DNA from: Bacteroidota bacterium
Lineage (GTDB): Bacteria; Bacteroidota; Bacteroidia; UBA4408
Direction of reading: 5' to 3'
Length of the DNA: 64,000 bases
Assembly (NCBI GenBank): GCA_016721765.1
Contig: JADKHO010000001.1
Span: forward strand, 1,476,001 to 1,540,000
Shown: positions 33,845 to 43,400 of the stretch, in pieces
How positions within the stretch are numbered: position 1 is the first letter of the stretch
How the letters are laid out: each line of letters opens with the position of its first letter
Translations under genes and position numbers: made by a program
Notes under the pieces: generated by a model
The model's input: only the letters and a program-made list of their open reading frames with translations
Database searches by the model: none
What the model was told of the DNA's origin: nothing

Positions 33845-34324
33845 ATGGAAGCAGAAATCAAGAACAACACAAGTGAAACCACTCAAATTACCTTCAAACT
33901 TACGCAAGACGAGCGTCAAACTATTGAAGAATCAGCAGGAGATTTGGACCTGAACATCTCGGAATATTGTAGACTGAAGTCCTTAATGGATGAAAATACG
34001 GTCTTAACTCAGAAAAGGAAAATCTCGGATTTGGAAAAGGAAGTAAAACTTATGAAGGTTAAACTCGACTTTTATAAAAATTCGGAGCGAACACCGGAAC
34101 ATCACATTGTTTTAGATGTAACCAAAGAGGAAAGGGAAACCTTTGAAAAAATGTTTGGAGATTTTATGACAGGAGAAAATGATTTAAGTTTTAACCTAAT
34201 AGAAGCTCTTATTTGTTTTTACGGCAAATTGAAAGATGAAGAACATGATTTTTTTCTTGACAAAATTTCTAAGGAAGAAGTTGATGATGTTTTTTATATT
34301 AAAGTGGAGAAACAAACAAATTGA
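33845..34324 (+). CDS. Ribbon-helix-helix-type protein, MobC/accessory-like
   Basis: 159 residues. The N-terminus (TTQITFKLTQDERQTIEESAGDLDLNISEYCRLKSL) looks like a ribbon-helix-helix DNA-binding domain of the kind seen in MobC/relaxosome accessory proteins. A short coiled coil follows (EKEVKLMKVKLDFYKN), then an acidic C-terminal part. No relaxase gene is visible near it, so a mobilization role is an inference. It could equally be a regulator. Confidence 0.6.
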   Translation: MEAEIKNNTSETTQITFKLTQDERQTIEESAGDLDLNISEYCRLKSLMDENTVLTQKRKISDLEKEVKLMKVKLDFYKNSERTPEHHIVLDVTKEERETFEKMFGDFMTGENDLSFNLIEALICFYGKLKDEEHDFFLDKISKEEVDDVFYIKVEKQTN

Positions 34325-34487
34325 ACCTTACACTAAAATGGACTTATTTGGTTTAGCTCATCCGCAACACTCTGTTATTCATCGAATTTCAGTTTATTTT
34401 GTCATCAACGAATCTTTTACTTATTAAATTTGAAGCACGGGGAAGCAGAAAACCATAAAGAGTATGCTAATTTAAAACCTAGAAATC

Positions 34488-34685
34488 ATGTCAGACAAAA
34501 GCAGCAAATCAAGCAGCAACTTGGAGCATTATCACAACAAGGGTGAACAGGATGCCAGTAAAGGAGATGTACATCGTCCACACGATGTCCTTTTTGGACT
34601 TTTCAATACAGATAAGCAGCATCATGAGAATGATGCGTATGAGAAAGGAGCTAATAATTACTACCAACAAAAAAAGGATAGCTAG
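34488..34685 (+). CDS. Small hydrophilic protein of unknown function
   Basis: 65 residues, rich in Ser, His, Asp and Lys, with the spaced motif HNKGEQDASKG...PHD near the start and AYEKGANNYYQQ at the end. The G-x-Q-D ... P-H ... Y-x-x-G-x-x-N pattern reminds me of small proteins often annotated as hypothetical in Bacteroidota. It is isolated on the plus strand between the element's backbone genes and the defence block. Confidence 0.5.
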   Translation: MSDKSSKSSSNLEHYHNKGEQDASKGDVHRPHDVLFGLFNTDKQHHENDAYEKGANNYYQQKKDS

Positions 34686-34977
34686 TTTCAGTGATTTCAG
34701 CTTATTGACTATTAATCAATTAGGGTATGAAATATTGTCGATTGTGAGAAATCTATACATATAGTTTATAATATATTTAGAAAAATGCCATTTTCTATAT
34801 ATAAGAGATTGGATATAAATACTTTTTTACAATTTCTGTTCATTTCCAATATTAATGGTTTTGATAGGGTCAGCTTTCTGCTTTGGGTAATAGACTGTGT
34901 TTATTTTGATAATGTTGCTTCTTCTCATTGATATAATTAGCATACTCATTTAAACTAGTCCATTTTTTTAATGAGCC
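34686..34977. other. Intergenic region between element backbone and defence block
   Basis: About 290 bp, AT-rich, with no recognised gene, terminator or repeat. It separates plus-strand backbone genes from the minus-strand defence genes that converge on it. Confidence 0.3.
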
Positions 34978-36429
34978 TTACATATAAAAGCTATATTTCA
35001 ATTGCATCTTATCGACAGGATCTAAATATTTTAAAATTTCTCCAACATTTCTGGCGCACTCAATTGTTATCGGAAACTTTCTGTCGAATTGTGTATTGTT
35101 CCAATTCATTTTTGTCAGAGCTAAAATTTCTTCGCAAATTAAATTTGGTGATTCATCGTATCTTGCAAGCTTGATTTCAAGCGGACTTGGAATGTATTTT
35201 CCAGGATAAGTTTCATAATAGGGGACTGAACCTCGTGTATATAGTATATGATGGTTGTCTGCTAATGTTAATTGAGTTCCCCTCATTGGTGGGTAGATTC
35301 CATTGCGGTATAAACGAACATCCGATTTTTGAACAGAAACCAAATCGACTTGATTGATGTACAATTCTTTTGCGGCTTGACTGAATCCATATACTTCATC
35401 TGCATTAAAGTTTGATGTCTTGTGCATGACAAGTCGTTTGGGAAATATCTTAACAGCATCATAGTATTCCTTCAATGATAGCGAAAGAAGATTGTAAGCC
35501 TGATCTTGTGAAAGATGTGGAGTCCTGTCGCTTTTCTTTAAAGTAATTTCTTCTCCTCGAAGAATAACTCCTTTCCCAAGTTCGTTGAAAATTTGGGCAA
35601 TACTTGTTTGAGTTGTCTTTTTGTCTCTACTCATGAAAAAACTAATGCCCGCATAGCAAGTTGTTTCTGCACTATCCTTTCTTATCATAGCCCAAGGTGT
35701 TCCAGAAGCTTTATAATATAATGCAGTAAAAAAATTCCAAGCAATTGTTGCTGGATCTTGCATTTCTCCGGTCGGTTTAACAATTCTATCTCTTACTATT
35801 TGAATTGGAATATTGTATTGCATTGCTTTCGCTTTCAAATATCTTCTGAAGTTTTGCTCTTTTTTAGAAACTTCATCCTCATCAAAATCCTTTTCAGGGA
35901 CTTCCTTTTCTTGTTCTTCATCATCTTCTTCAGTTGACTTCTCCTCTTCTTGAATATAAGTAATGAAGTTTTCACTTAAAACACATAGAATAACATCGGG
36001 CTTTTTGTTCTTTGAAAGAAATTTGATCTCACCAAGAATAAGCTCAGCAATATCATTGATACGGTCTTCCAAGTTATCAGTCTTTTTAATAATATCGTCA
36101 AAATCCGAATTATTTAATCTCCGTAGATAAGTATCATCATAAACAATTTCACTTTTGAAACCTATATCCTTATTAAAACCACAAAAATTAAGATGTAAAT
36201 TTGGATGCGGATTCTTAGTTTCCTTACCTGAAATATGCGTTTTGCATGATTCAATCCATTCTAAAACTTTATCAATACTTTCCCCTTTTCCAATTATTCC
36301 AACTGTAATTTTTTCAGGCCTTACTTGATTTATGTCAAAAGGGCTGAAGTTAAAAATACCTGATTTGGGACAAATATGTTGGTCTTGGCCAAATTGTAAG
36401 GAAGGTTCTTCTATATATCTTAGTTTCAT
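34978..36429 (-). CDS. Short prokaryotic Argonaute (MID-PIWI)
   Basis: 483 residues, the usual size of short pAgo. The MID part shows NIPIQIVRDRIVKP followed by TIAWNFFTALYYKASGTPW, the 5'-phosphate pocket region with a conserved Lys in YYKASG. The PIWI part shows TCYAGISFFMSRD, KRLVMHKTSNFNADEVYGF, HHILYTRGSVPYYETYPGKYIPSPLEI and the closing PITIECARNVGEILKYLD. The first catalytic Asp of the DEDX tetrad is replaced (AGIS), so it is probably a guide-dependent sensor without slicing. An acidic insertion (EEEKSTEEDDEEQEKE) lies before the MID end. Its ATG shares one base with the stop of the APAZ gene, so the two are coupled. Confidence 0.88.
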   Translation of the reverse strand: MKLRYIEEPSLQFGQDQHICPKSGIFNFSPFDINQVRPEKITVGIIGKGESIDKVLEWIESCKTHISGKETKNPHPNLHLNFCGFNKDIGFKSEIVYDDTYLRRLNNSDFDDIIKKTDNLEDRINDIAELILGEIKFLSKNKKPDVILCVLSENFITYIQEEEKSTEEDDEEQEKEVPEKDFDEDEVSKKEQNFRRYLKAKAMQYNIPIQIVRDRIVKPTGEMQDPATIAWNFFTALYYKASGTPWAMIRKDSAETTCYAGISFFMSRDKKTTQTSIAQIFNELGKGVILRGEEITLKKSDRTPHLSQDQAYNLLSLSLKEYYDAVKIFPKRLVMHKTSNFNADEVYGFSQAAKELYINQVDLVSVQKSDVRLYRNGIYPPMRGTQLTLADNHHILYTRGSVPYYETYPGKYIPSPLEIKLARYDESPNLICEEILALTKMNWNNTQFDRKFPITIECARNVGEILKYLDPVDKMQLKYSFYM

Positions 36430-37931
36430 TAGTCAAAAAGGGATATGTCATTAAGTTCCTTATCATCTTTCAATTCTGTTTGAGGAGCATCAATTTTTTC
36501 TTCAAGAATTTTAACTGGTTTCCAGGTTTTCTCTTCCAGTTTAGGAGATAAGGGAATCAAGGTGTGCGGGCTAATTTTAAAATAAGGATATTCAACAGTA
36601 AATAAATCGACATGAGAAAAATAATAGCCAAAAAAACGGAAATAGTTAAAGACTGCATTATTGTTTTCTAAGCGTTTAAGTCCAGATAGGTAAGCAGGCT
36701 CAAATCTGCTTATATGATACCCGCCAGGATTTGTAAAGCTCCAAGTTGGGTTTAGGACAAGGAACCAATCATTTGAAATATTTAAAAAGGAGCATCTAAA
36801 CGCAAGGTGCCTAAAGCAAATGATATGCCCTTCTTTTTTATTGTGCATTTCAAAAATTACCGATTTTGTCGATTCGTTTTTCCCTTTCCACTTTACCTGT
36901 TTCTGATTTGGTACTATTGGATTATTCGCAAAACGGAAAATTTCATTTTTACCATACCATTCAATTTCTTTAATTTTACAAAACTGCGTCAGTGTATTGC
37001 GAAGTAAGTGCTTAAATACACTTTTATTATCCTCGTTTCTTTCGTAAAAGTCTTTGCATTCTAAAGTTGTTATTGTCCCCTTGTCTACTATTTTTCTGTA
37101 AGGTTCTGCTTCGTCATTCAAGTTTCTAAAAGTGTAAATACAGTTTTCATGAAGCAGCCAATCTGAGAATTTACAATCAGTTTTTCTCAATGCTTGCTTT
37201 ATGAGTTTAGCTTCTCGCATTTTCTTAATAGGGCTTTTACCCTTCGATAGCAGGAAGCGATTAAGGTCAGCTAAGATTTCATCTTTGTCAATATCAAGTT
37301 CTGCCTTATAAAATATATCAGGGAAAGCAATAGATAATAAATTCGGAGATAAATTTTCTGGCTCGTTGTTCAAATATCCACCGACATACTCTTTTTTCCT
37401 TAATTCAATTTGTATATCCGAAAATTCTTGTTGAAAAATCTTTGAAAGAGCTTCAAGTTTCAGTGATGAGCTTATACTGTTAATTTTTTGCAGAAGTATT
37501 TCTCTGTCGATTATATGGTCTTTGGCATTGAAGGAAAAACCGGAAGGAATTTGCTTCGCTAATTTACTGTCTTTGTATTTCTCCTTCTTTTGAGTAATGA
37601 TGTAAAAATAAAGAACATCAAAGTGTTTGTTTAGCTGATTGTTAAAGAATTTTTGAAGAGTCTCTTCAATTTTAGAAAAATTATTTGTTGCTGTTACCTG
37701 AAAAGCAACTCTGTTTTTAAAGTCGGCTAAGTCAATTGCTGGAAAGTTCTTCTTTTGCGTTGAATTTAAATTTTCAAGGTTCAACCCAAAGGTTTCATTC
37801 AAAACAGGAATAAGAAAGCTTTCAGCATGAATATTAATGTCATACATATTTACGGCATTAAATCCTTCAACTTCCAAAACGAACCGGGCAGAGTAAGTCG
37901 TAATTTTATTTATAAAATCTATTCGGTTCAT
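36429..37931 (-). CDS. SMEK/PD-(D/E)XK-like nuclease fused to APAZ (short pAgo partner)
   Basis: 500 residues. The C-terminal ~270 residues are an APAZ domain (IICFRHLAFRCSF, WFLVLNPTWSFTNPGGYHISRF, YLSGLKRLENNNAVFNY), the obligate partner fold of short Argonautes. The N-terminal ~110 residues resemble the SMEK domain: NIHAESFLIPVLNETFGL with E37, then FPAIDLADFKNRVAFQVTAT with D67 and Q78-V-T80. This looks like a PD-(D/E)XK-type core with QxT instead of (D/E)xK. The known effectors in such systems are TIR, SIR2 and DUF4365-like nucleases, so this is a less common or undescribed effector type. It is transcribed ahead of the Argonaute and 36 bp after a GIY-YIG gene. Confidence 0.8.
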   Translation of the reverse strand: MNRIDFINKITTYSARFVLEVEGFNAVNMYDINIHAESFLIPVLNETFGLNLENLNSTQKKNFPAIDLADFKNRVAFQVTATNNFSKIEETLQKFFNNQLNKHFDVLYFYIITQKKEKYKDSKLAKQIPSGFSFNAKDHIIDREILLQKINSISSSLKLEALSKIFQQEFSDIQIELRKKEYVGGYLNNEPENLSPNLLSIAFPDIFYKAELDIDKDEILADLNRFLLSKGKSPIKKMREAKLIKQALRKTDCKFSDWLLHENCIYTFRNLNDEAEPYRKIVDKGTITTLECKDFYERNEDNKSVFKHLLRNTLTQFCKIKEIEWYGKNEIFRFANNPIVPNQKQVKWKGKNESTKSVIFEMHNKKEGHIICFRHLAFRCSFLNISNDWFLVLNPTWSFTNPGGYHISRFEPAYLSGLKRLENNNAVFNYFRFFGYYFSHVDLFTVEYPYFKISPHTLIPLSPKLEEKTWKPVKILEEKIDAPQTELKDDKELNDISLFD

Positions 37932-37966
37932 ATTAAATTTTCAAAATTGAATATTTTAGCAGAAGG

Positions 37967-38434
37967 CTAACGCATTTTTCTTTTCTTTCTTTTGTTGTAA
38001 AGAATATTTGATTCCTTTTCCATGACCCACTCTTCAAATTCCTTTCTCCCAATTTCAAGCGGTAAGCAGGAAATTGTTAATTTCTCTTGAATTAATTCAT
38101 TCAATTCCAATTCAATTTTATGATTATATGATTTAACTGAATTTGCTTTTTCATAACCAATGCTATTTGAAAAATTTGCTTCTCCAAATGAACGTCTTAA
38201 TGTGTGATTCTTTGTGTTTAACATATCAGCAATTCTTCCTCTGATATTCCCTGTTTCACCGACGTATTTTATATTATTATTTTCAAACACCAAGTATACA
38301 CCAGCCCTATTTGGAAATTCCCTTGCCCATGATCTTGTTAAAAGAATCTTCTTCTTGTTTTTTTCTAGAAGCAGTTCCTTTAATATCTCAGTAAAATACT
38401 CTTCAATAAGATTATACCCAATTAGCTCTTTCAT
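37967..38434 (-). CDS. GIY-YIG domain nuclease
   Basis: 155 residues. The GIY-YIG motif is present as AGVYLVFENNNIKYVGETGNIRGRI (about 43-67), with Tyr residues, an Arg one turn later and a C-terminal basic tail (NKRKKRKMR). An N-terminal helical part of ~40 residues precedes it. Members cut DNA in repair, homing and restriction. It lies 36 bp before the APAZ gene and ~40 bp after the ATPase gene on the same strand, so it may be an extra part of either defence module. Confidence 0.78.
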   Translation of the reverse strand: MKELIGYNLIEEYFTEILKELLLEKNKKKILLTRSWAREFPNRAGVYLVFENNNIKYVGETGNIRGRIADMLNTKNHTLRRSFGEANFSNSIGYEKANSVKSYNHKIELELNELIQEKLTISCLPLEIGRKEFEEWVMEKESNILYNKRKKRKMR

Positions 38435-38473
38435 CTGGACAATTTCATCTTAATATGAGTTACATATAAATAT

Positions 38474-39126
38474 TCACGTTCTACTTCTTTCTAAACATTC
38501 GTTTAACTCGTGAATTTTATCAATAGCATTTTTCAATTCCGAGTCATACATGGATTCTCCCGAAGCATGAGAAGCTGGATTCATAATACGCTGTAGAATT
38601 ACATTCAACTCATCGAATAGTTTGTCCTTTTCATCTCTCACTTCATACTGCTTGTACAAATATTTGTGCAAGTCCTTCTTAATAATTCTCAAACTTAATT
38701 TTTCGGTATTATTCAAAGAACCATCGTTTTCAAAATCAGTTTCTACTTTTTTAATAAAGTCAACAGGAAATGTTTTGTCTACAAAAACTTTTTCAAATGC
38801 TCTTCTTTCATTTAAAGTATATTTTTCGTAAGCGGACTTTATCATTGATGATAAAGTTTTGAACTCCTCATTTTCTGTATTCAATCCTCGGTTCAAATAT
38901 TTTTTGATAGTAAACTCAACTTCTTTTCTCAACTCATTTCCAACTGCATCATATTCACCATCTGCAAAAAACTTTGCAGCTTTTTCAATGTGTGTTTTAT
39001 CTTTTTTCAGATACGGTGCATCATTTGAATTTTCGTCTTTTGTGAGTTTGTAATACTCCCAATGGTTTGCATTTGTATAGTTTTTAAGAATGTTGTAAAA
39101 ACCTTTATCGTGTGTAAGAATTATTT
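38474..39126 (-). pseudogene. C-terminal part of the RecF/SMC-type ATPase, out of frame
   Basis: This frame encodes the natural continuation of the ATPase at 39121-40425. After the shift it reads KIILTHDKGFYNILKNY, the switch-histidine strand expected ~25 residues after the Walker B motif, then a helical tail to ERSRT. The junction is an A-run on the coding strand (five As at 39124-39128); one more A would join the two frames as Q-K-I-I-L-T-H-D. Either the gene is inactivated or the assembly lost one base. The TTG at 38932 is not a real start. Confidence 0.8.
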
Positions 39127-40425
39127 TTGAAAACTGTCAAAGAAACGAAGTGACTGTTTGTTGTTATGATTCAAAATAATTTTTATCACTTCCATTCGGT
39201 TACTTAAATCCAAACTTATAAGCATATCGTCCAAAACCAAAAGTTTGAACTCGGTTGTCTGCAATCTTATTCGCAATGCACCTATACGAATGCCTATTGC
39301 AATTCGTGTGAGTTGTGCTTCATTCAAAAACGATTGAACTCTATGCAAGGGAATCCATTTTGCATTTGCTATGTCGTATTGCGACACAACTAATTTAATT
39401 TGCAAATCGTTTTCACGAATGTGTTTGTTTCCATCTTCCCAAACATGCTGTTCAATCAACTCAAAAGTGAAACGCTTCTCAAAAGTCAGTTTTACTTTCA
39501 GCACATCTTGATTGTGGTAAAAATGTTCTTTGATAAAATTATTTGCATATTGCTCAATGCTTCCAAGCAAGACATCGATTTTTCCGTTTACTTCCGAATC
39601 CAACCAAGCAATGTATTCATCCTTTCGCCAACCTTCTCTCAATTTGTACCCAGAATCATATCGTTCTACATCTTTCGTATCAATTTTAAGTTTTTCCAAA
39701 AATGTTTTGTCATTCACATTGTCAGTAATGAAAGGAAAAATATCCCGTTCAAATACACTCCAAAGATTTACATCATACTTGTGTGAATCACGATAAAAAC
39801 CACTTAGCAATTTGTAATTGATGAAATCGCTTGTGGTGTTCAGCAACTTTATGTTTGTGTCTGTTGCTTCTTCTTCAACTGCTTCGGGAACCACTGGTGT
39901 TATCGGACTTAAATCTACGGGCACTTCAACAACAATAGCATCAGAAATATTTTCTGCTCTTACTTCTTCTAAAACTGCATCAGAAACATCTTCGGATTTC
40001 AATTCTTCAACAACAGCAGCCGCAATATTTTCGGGTGCAACTTCTTCAATTTCCGCTGGAATCATTTCTGCTGCCGCAACTGCAACTGGTTCTGCTTCTA
40101 TGGCAGGGATGCGATAAGGAATTAAATCTTCACCATCTCTTACAAATAGTTCAATGTAAGCAGTTGCATCCTCACCTTCAAAAACATTTCTCAATGATTG
40201 ATGTGTAGAAGGGTTGTTTACCTCAAACACTTTGAAATATTTCTCAACACCTTCTCTGCTTTTGATACTGCTTTGTAAGAAAGTGTACAAAGCCCAAAAG
40301 ATAGATGACTTACCTGCACCATTGTTTCCATAAATAAGAACATTCTTATTTTTGAAATCAATTGGCTGCTCCTGTCGGAATGCTTTGAAATTCTTTAAAA
40401 CTATTTTCTCAACTGTCTTGCTCAT
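39121..40425 (-). CDS. RecF/SMC-type ATPase, N-terminal part (frameshifted)
   Basis: 434 residues before a premature stop. Walker A is YGNNGAGKSSIFWALYTF (about 32-49), after LKNFKAFRQEQPIDFKNKN. Near the end come QAQLTRIAIGIRIGALR-like signature sequence (SFLNEAQLTRIAIGIRIGA) and Walker B LLVLDDMLISLD. An Ala/Glu/Val-rich insertion (about 110-185) contains three imperfect 13-residue repeats (ENIAAAVVEEL, EDVSDAVLEEV, ENISDAIVVEV). The start overlaps the methylase stop by one base. The remaining C-terminal third lies in another frame (38474-39126). It probably acts as the ATPase sensor or effector of the helicase-methylase module. Confidence 0.82.
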   Translation of the reverse strand: MSKTVEKIVLKNFKAFRQEQPIDFKNKNVLIYGNNGAGKSSIFWALYTFLQSSIKSREGVEKYFKVFEVNNPSTHQSLRNVFEGEDATAYIELFVRDGEDLIPYRIPAIEAEPVAVAAAEMIPAEIEEVAPENIAAAVVEELKSEDVSDAVLEEVRAENISDAIVVEVPVDLSPITPVVPEAVEEEATDTNIKLLNTTSDFINYKLLSGFYRDSHKYDVNLWSVFERDIFPFITDNVNDKTFLEKLKIDTKDVERYDSGYKLREGWRKDEYIAWLDSEVNGKIDVLLGSIEQYANNFIKEHFYHNQDVLKVKLTFEKRFTFELIEQHVWEDGNKHIRENDLQIKLVVSQYDIANAKWIPLHRVQSFLNEAQLTRIAIGIRIGALRIRLQTTEFKLLVLDDMLISLDLSNRMEVIKIILNHNNKQSLRFFDSFQK

Positions 40426-43400
40426 TACCCTTGCAAAATTGGTTTTAAAATTTCGGGGCTTACAATGGCGAATGATAAAATACGATTGCGTATTTCGCTA
40501 TCGGGGTGCGATACTGATTTGTAAAAACTGTAAATGCTTTCTGTTGTCTCTTTGCCTTTTGCTTTCTCCAATTCTTTTTCTACCAATTCAACAACGCTAA
40601 CTTTTTTTGTTTTCATTTCCTCTCCGAAGTAGAGTTCTAAAACCATTCCGTCAATTATTTCTTCAAATTGTTTTACGAGTAAATTATTTGAGATGGATTG
40701 ATGAAATGGAGTTTCATTTTCTTTGAGAAACAAAATGAAATCAATTATTGCTTCAAACACTTTTTGTTTTTCAATTGAAACTTTTGCAATGGGAATATTT
40801 TTAAGATATTCTGGATTGATGTCAATATTTCCTTTGCCTCTTATTTGGTCAAGGAGTGTGTCAGCTAATTTAGAATTGATAATTGCCAATAAATATTTTA
40901 ATGAAACCTGTGAAGAAATTTCTTCAAGAACTTTTCTGCTATTGGTCTGATAGCGTTTTACACTGTTGTCAATGCTTTTATTTTTTACACCTTTCAAGTC
41001 ATTCCACAATACCAAAACTCTTATTGTTTGGTCGCAATAAATATTTGTGTAGTCAACTGTTGCTTTAATCTTCCCAATTTTTGTAACCATAATCTTTGGT
41101 CTCTCATACAATTCAGGAAAGGTTGGTCTGCTTATTAAATCGGGCACTCTTTTAGTTCCCCACTCTAAAAAAAAGATTTTATTTATTTTATACTTCTCAA
41201 TAAATTTTGCTTCTGTATAATCTTTGCAATTAGTTTTTGTTTTTGTCTCACTTACCAAATCACTCTTTACGAATAGCCCTTTTGATTGAACTTCATCAGC
41301 ATTTAATACCATGCCCTTGCTTATAAAGCAGTAATCTCCAAGATTGATAAATCCTTCACCGCTGAACAACAGAGATTTTTTATTTGACAAATCCCAAACA
41401 AAAGTTTTTTCATCTCTAACCAAATCAGTTTTCAGAACGCTATCAACAACAGAAATAGAATTGTCATTCAATTTTGATACTCTGATTTTTTGGTTTTCAC
41501 TTTCTCCATTCTTTACAAAAAGAATACAGTTGGTAACTGTTGCCTCATCAAATATTTTATGGCCTGATAAGTTTGTTATCTCCACCAAATCATTTTCGGT
41601 ATGTATAAACTCTCTTAGCTTCTTAGCATAAGTTTGGTTGGTTATTGGATAAGGAATAATCATACAAGTCAATTCTTTTTTTGAAAGTCGTATTCCTCTT
41701 TCAATAAAGGCAACATAAATATCCCACTTCTGATAAAGTGTTGTGTAGTTGGTTGAATTGCCTAACAACTCCCTGTGTTCAGTGTCTTGTGCATTTGCTC
41801 CTATGTATGGTGGATTTCCAATCACAATATCAAAACCATTTTTAGCAGAAGGGAAAAAGAAATTGGGATTAAAAAATTCCACTTTCTTATTCTTAAAAAT
41901 ATTTTCGTAGCTGTTCCACTTAGCATCCATCTGAAAGTAATTCATCATTGTTTCTTTCAGTTGTTTCAATCGGGTTGGGCTTGCAGTTTTTTCTTCCTGT
42001 CTAATCTTTGTAATGAAACTTGCAATTATAGTGTGATAAAATTTGCTGATTCCTGCTAAACTTGTTTCAATATTCCGCTTAATATTTTTTTTGTTTTTGT
42101 AATCGGGAGAAAAATATTGTTCTACATTTTCTTCTAATGCAGCCAAACTTTTTTCCAACGCATCGGTTGTGTATCCTGTAATCAAAGGCACTTCAACCAA
42201 ACTATCAGCACACACAAATTTGAAATCCAAATTGGGTAAAGCTTTAATATCCTTTGGGTCTTCATCAACCACCAAACTCAACCAACAACGCAAACGGCTT
42301 AATTCTACTGCCATTGGTTGTATGTCCACACCATAAATAGAATTTTGTATGGTATCTAATTTCAGTTTGTAGTTTTTTGCCTTGGGGTGCAACTGCTGTT
42401 TGAGTGCAACAATTTTTTGCAGAATGCCAATAGGAAACGCACCCGAACCACAAGCTGGGTCAAGCACTTTTATTTTGCTTAACTCCTCACTAATTTTTTC
42501 TTCGTGTTTCGCAAGTGCATCGGGCAATACTTGTGTGTGCACAAAGTCCTCAATCTCTGCATTTATTTTTTCATCCAACGCCAAAGCTGTTTTTAAAAAC
42601 TCTGCAACACTTTGTTCCACCATGTAGTCCACAATTTCACGTGGTGTATAAAACGAACCTGTTGCCTTTCTTGCACTGTCGCCTGTTTCGGGGTTTTGTT
42701 CTGCCAATAAATTTTCAAATATCCTTCCCAACATTTCGGGGTCAATGGCAATTTCAGCATTGCTGCTGCTGTTTTCGTCCACTGTAAAATTGTAGCGTTC
42801 CAAAGTTTTTGAAAAAAGATTGTGAAACCAATCGTTATCAATATTCAAAAGCAAATGTTGCTTGTAGTCTGTTTCCTGTGCTTCAAACAAACCACCATTC
42901 AAGAAAGGATAATGTGCAATAATTTTTGGCAAACCACCTTTGCGTTCTTTGTCGGGTGTGTTCAGCACATCAAAGAAAAGGGGCTCTAATAAATCGTGAT
43001 AATAATTGTTTTGTGAGTGTGCTTTTACTGCTTCCGAAGAAATGGCTGCATCATGCAATACCTCTTTTCTTTTTAAGAACCAACAAAAAATAATTCTACC
43101 AATCAATCGAATGGCAAATTGAACTTTATCTTCTTCATTGTTAAATGGCGTTCCCTTTTTGTTTAGTTGCTGGAGTAAATCAGTAAAGGCACCTTTAATT
43201 TCATCATAGAAATTACGGTTAATGATGGAAATATCAAAAGCATTCCAAAGGGCTTTCCATAAATCAGTAGGCTCAACAAAAAGCTGATTCACTTTTTGGT
43301 TAACCTCATTCAAAATAAAATTATAAGTTTTGTAATAAGGTTGGTCAATACCAAATGGCAAAGTCTTTAAAACAACTTTTTTTCCTTCTTTGGAACTCAG

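Noticed and set aside
34236..34427. 63-residue plus-strand frame at the end of the RHH-type gene
   Set aside because: It overlaps the real gene in another frame and has no protein-like features.
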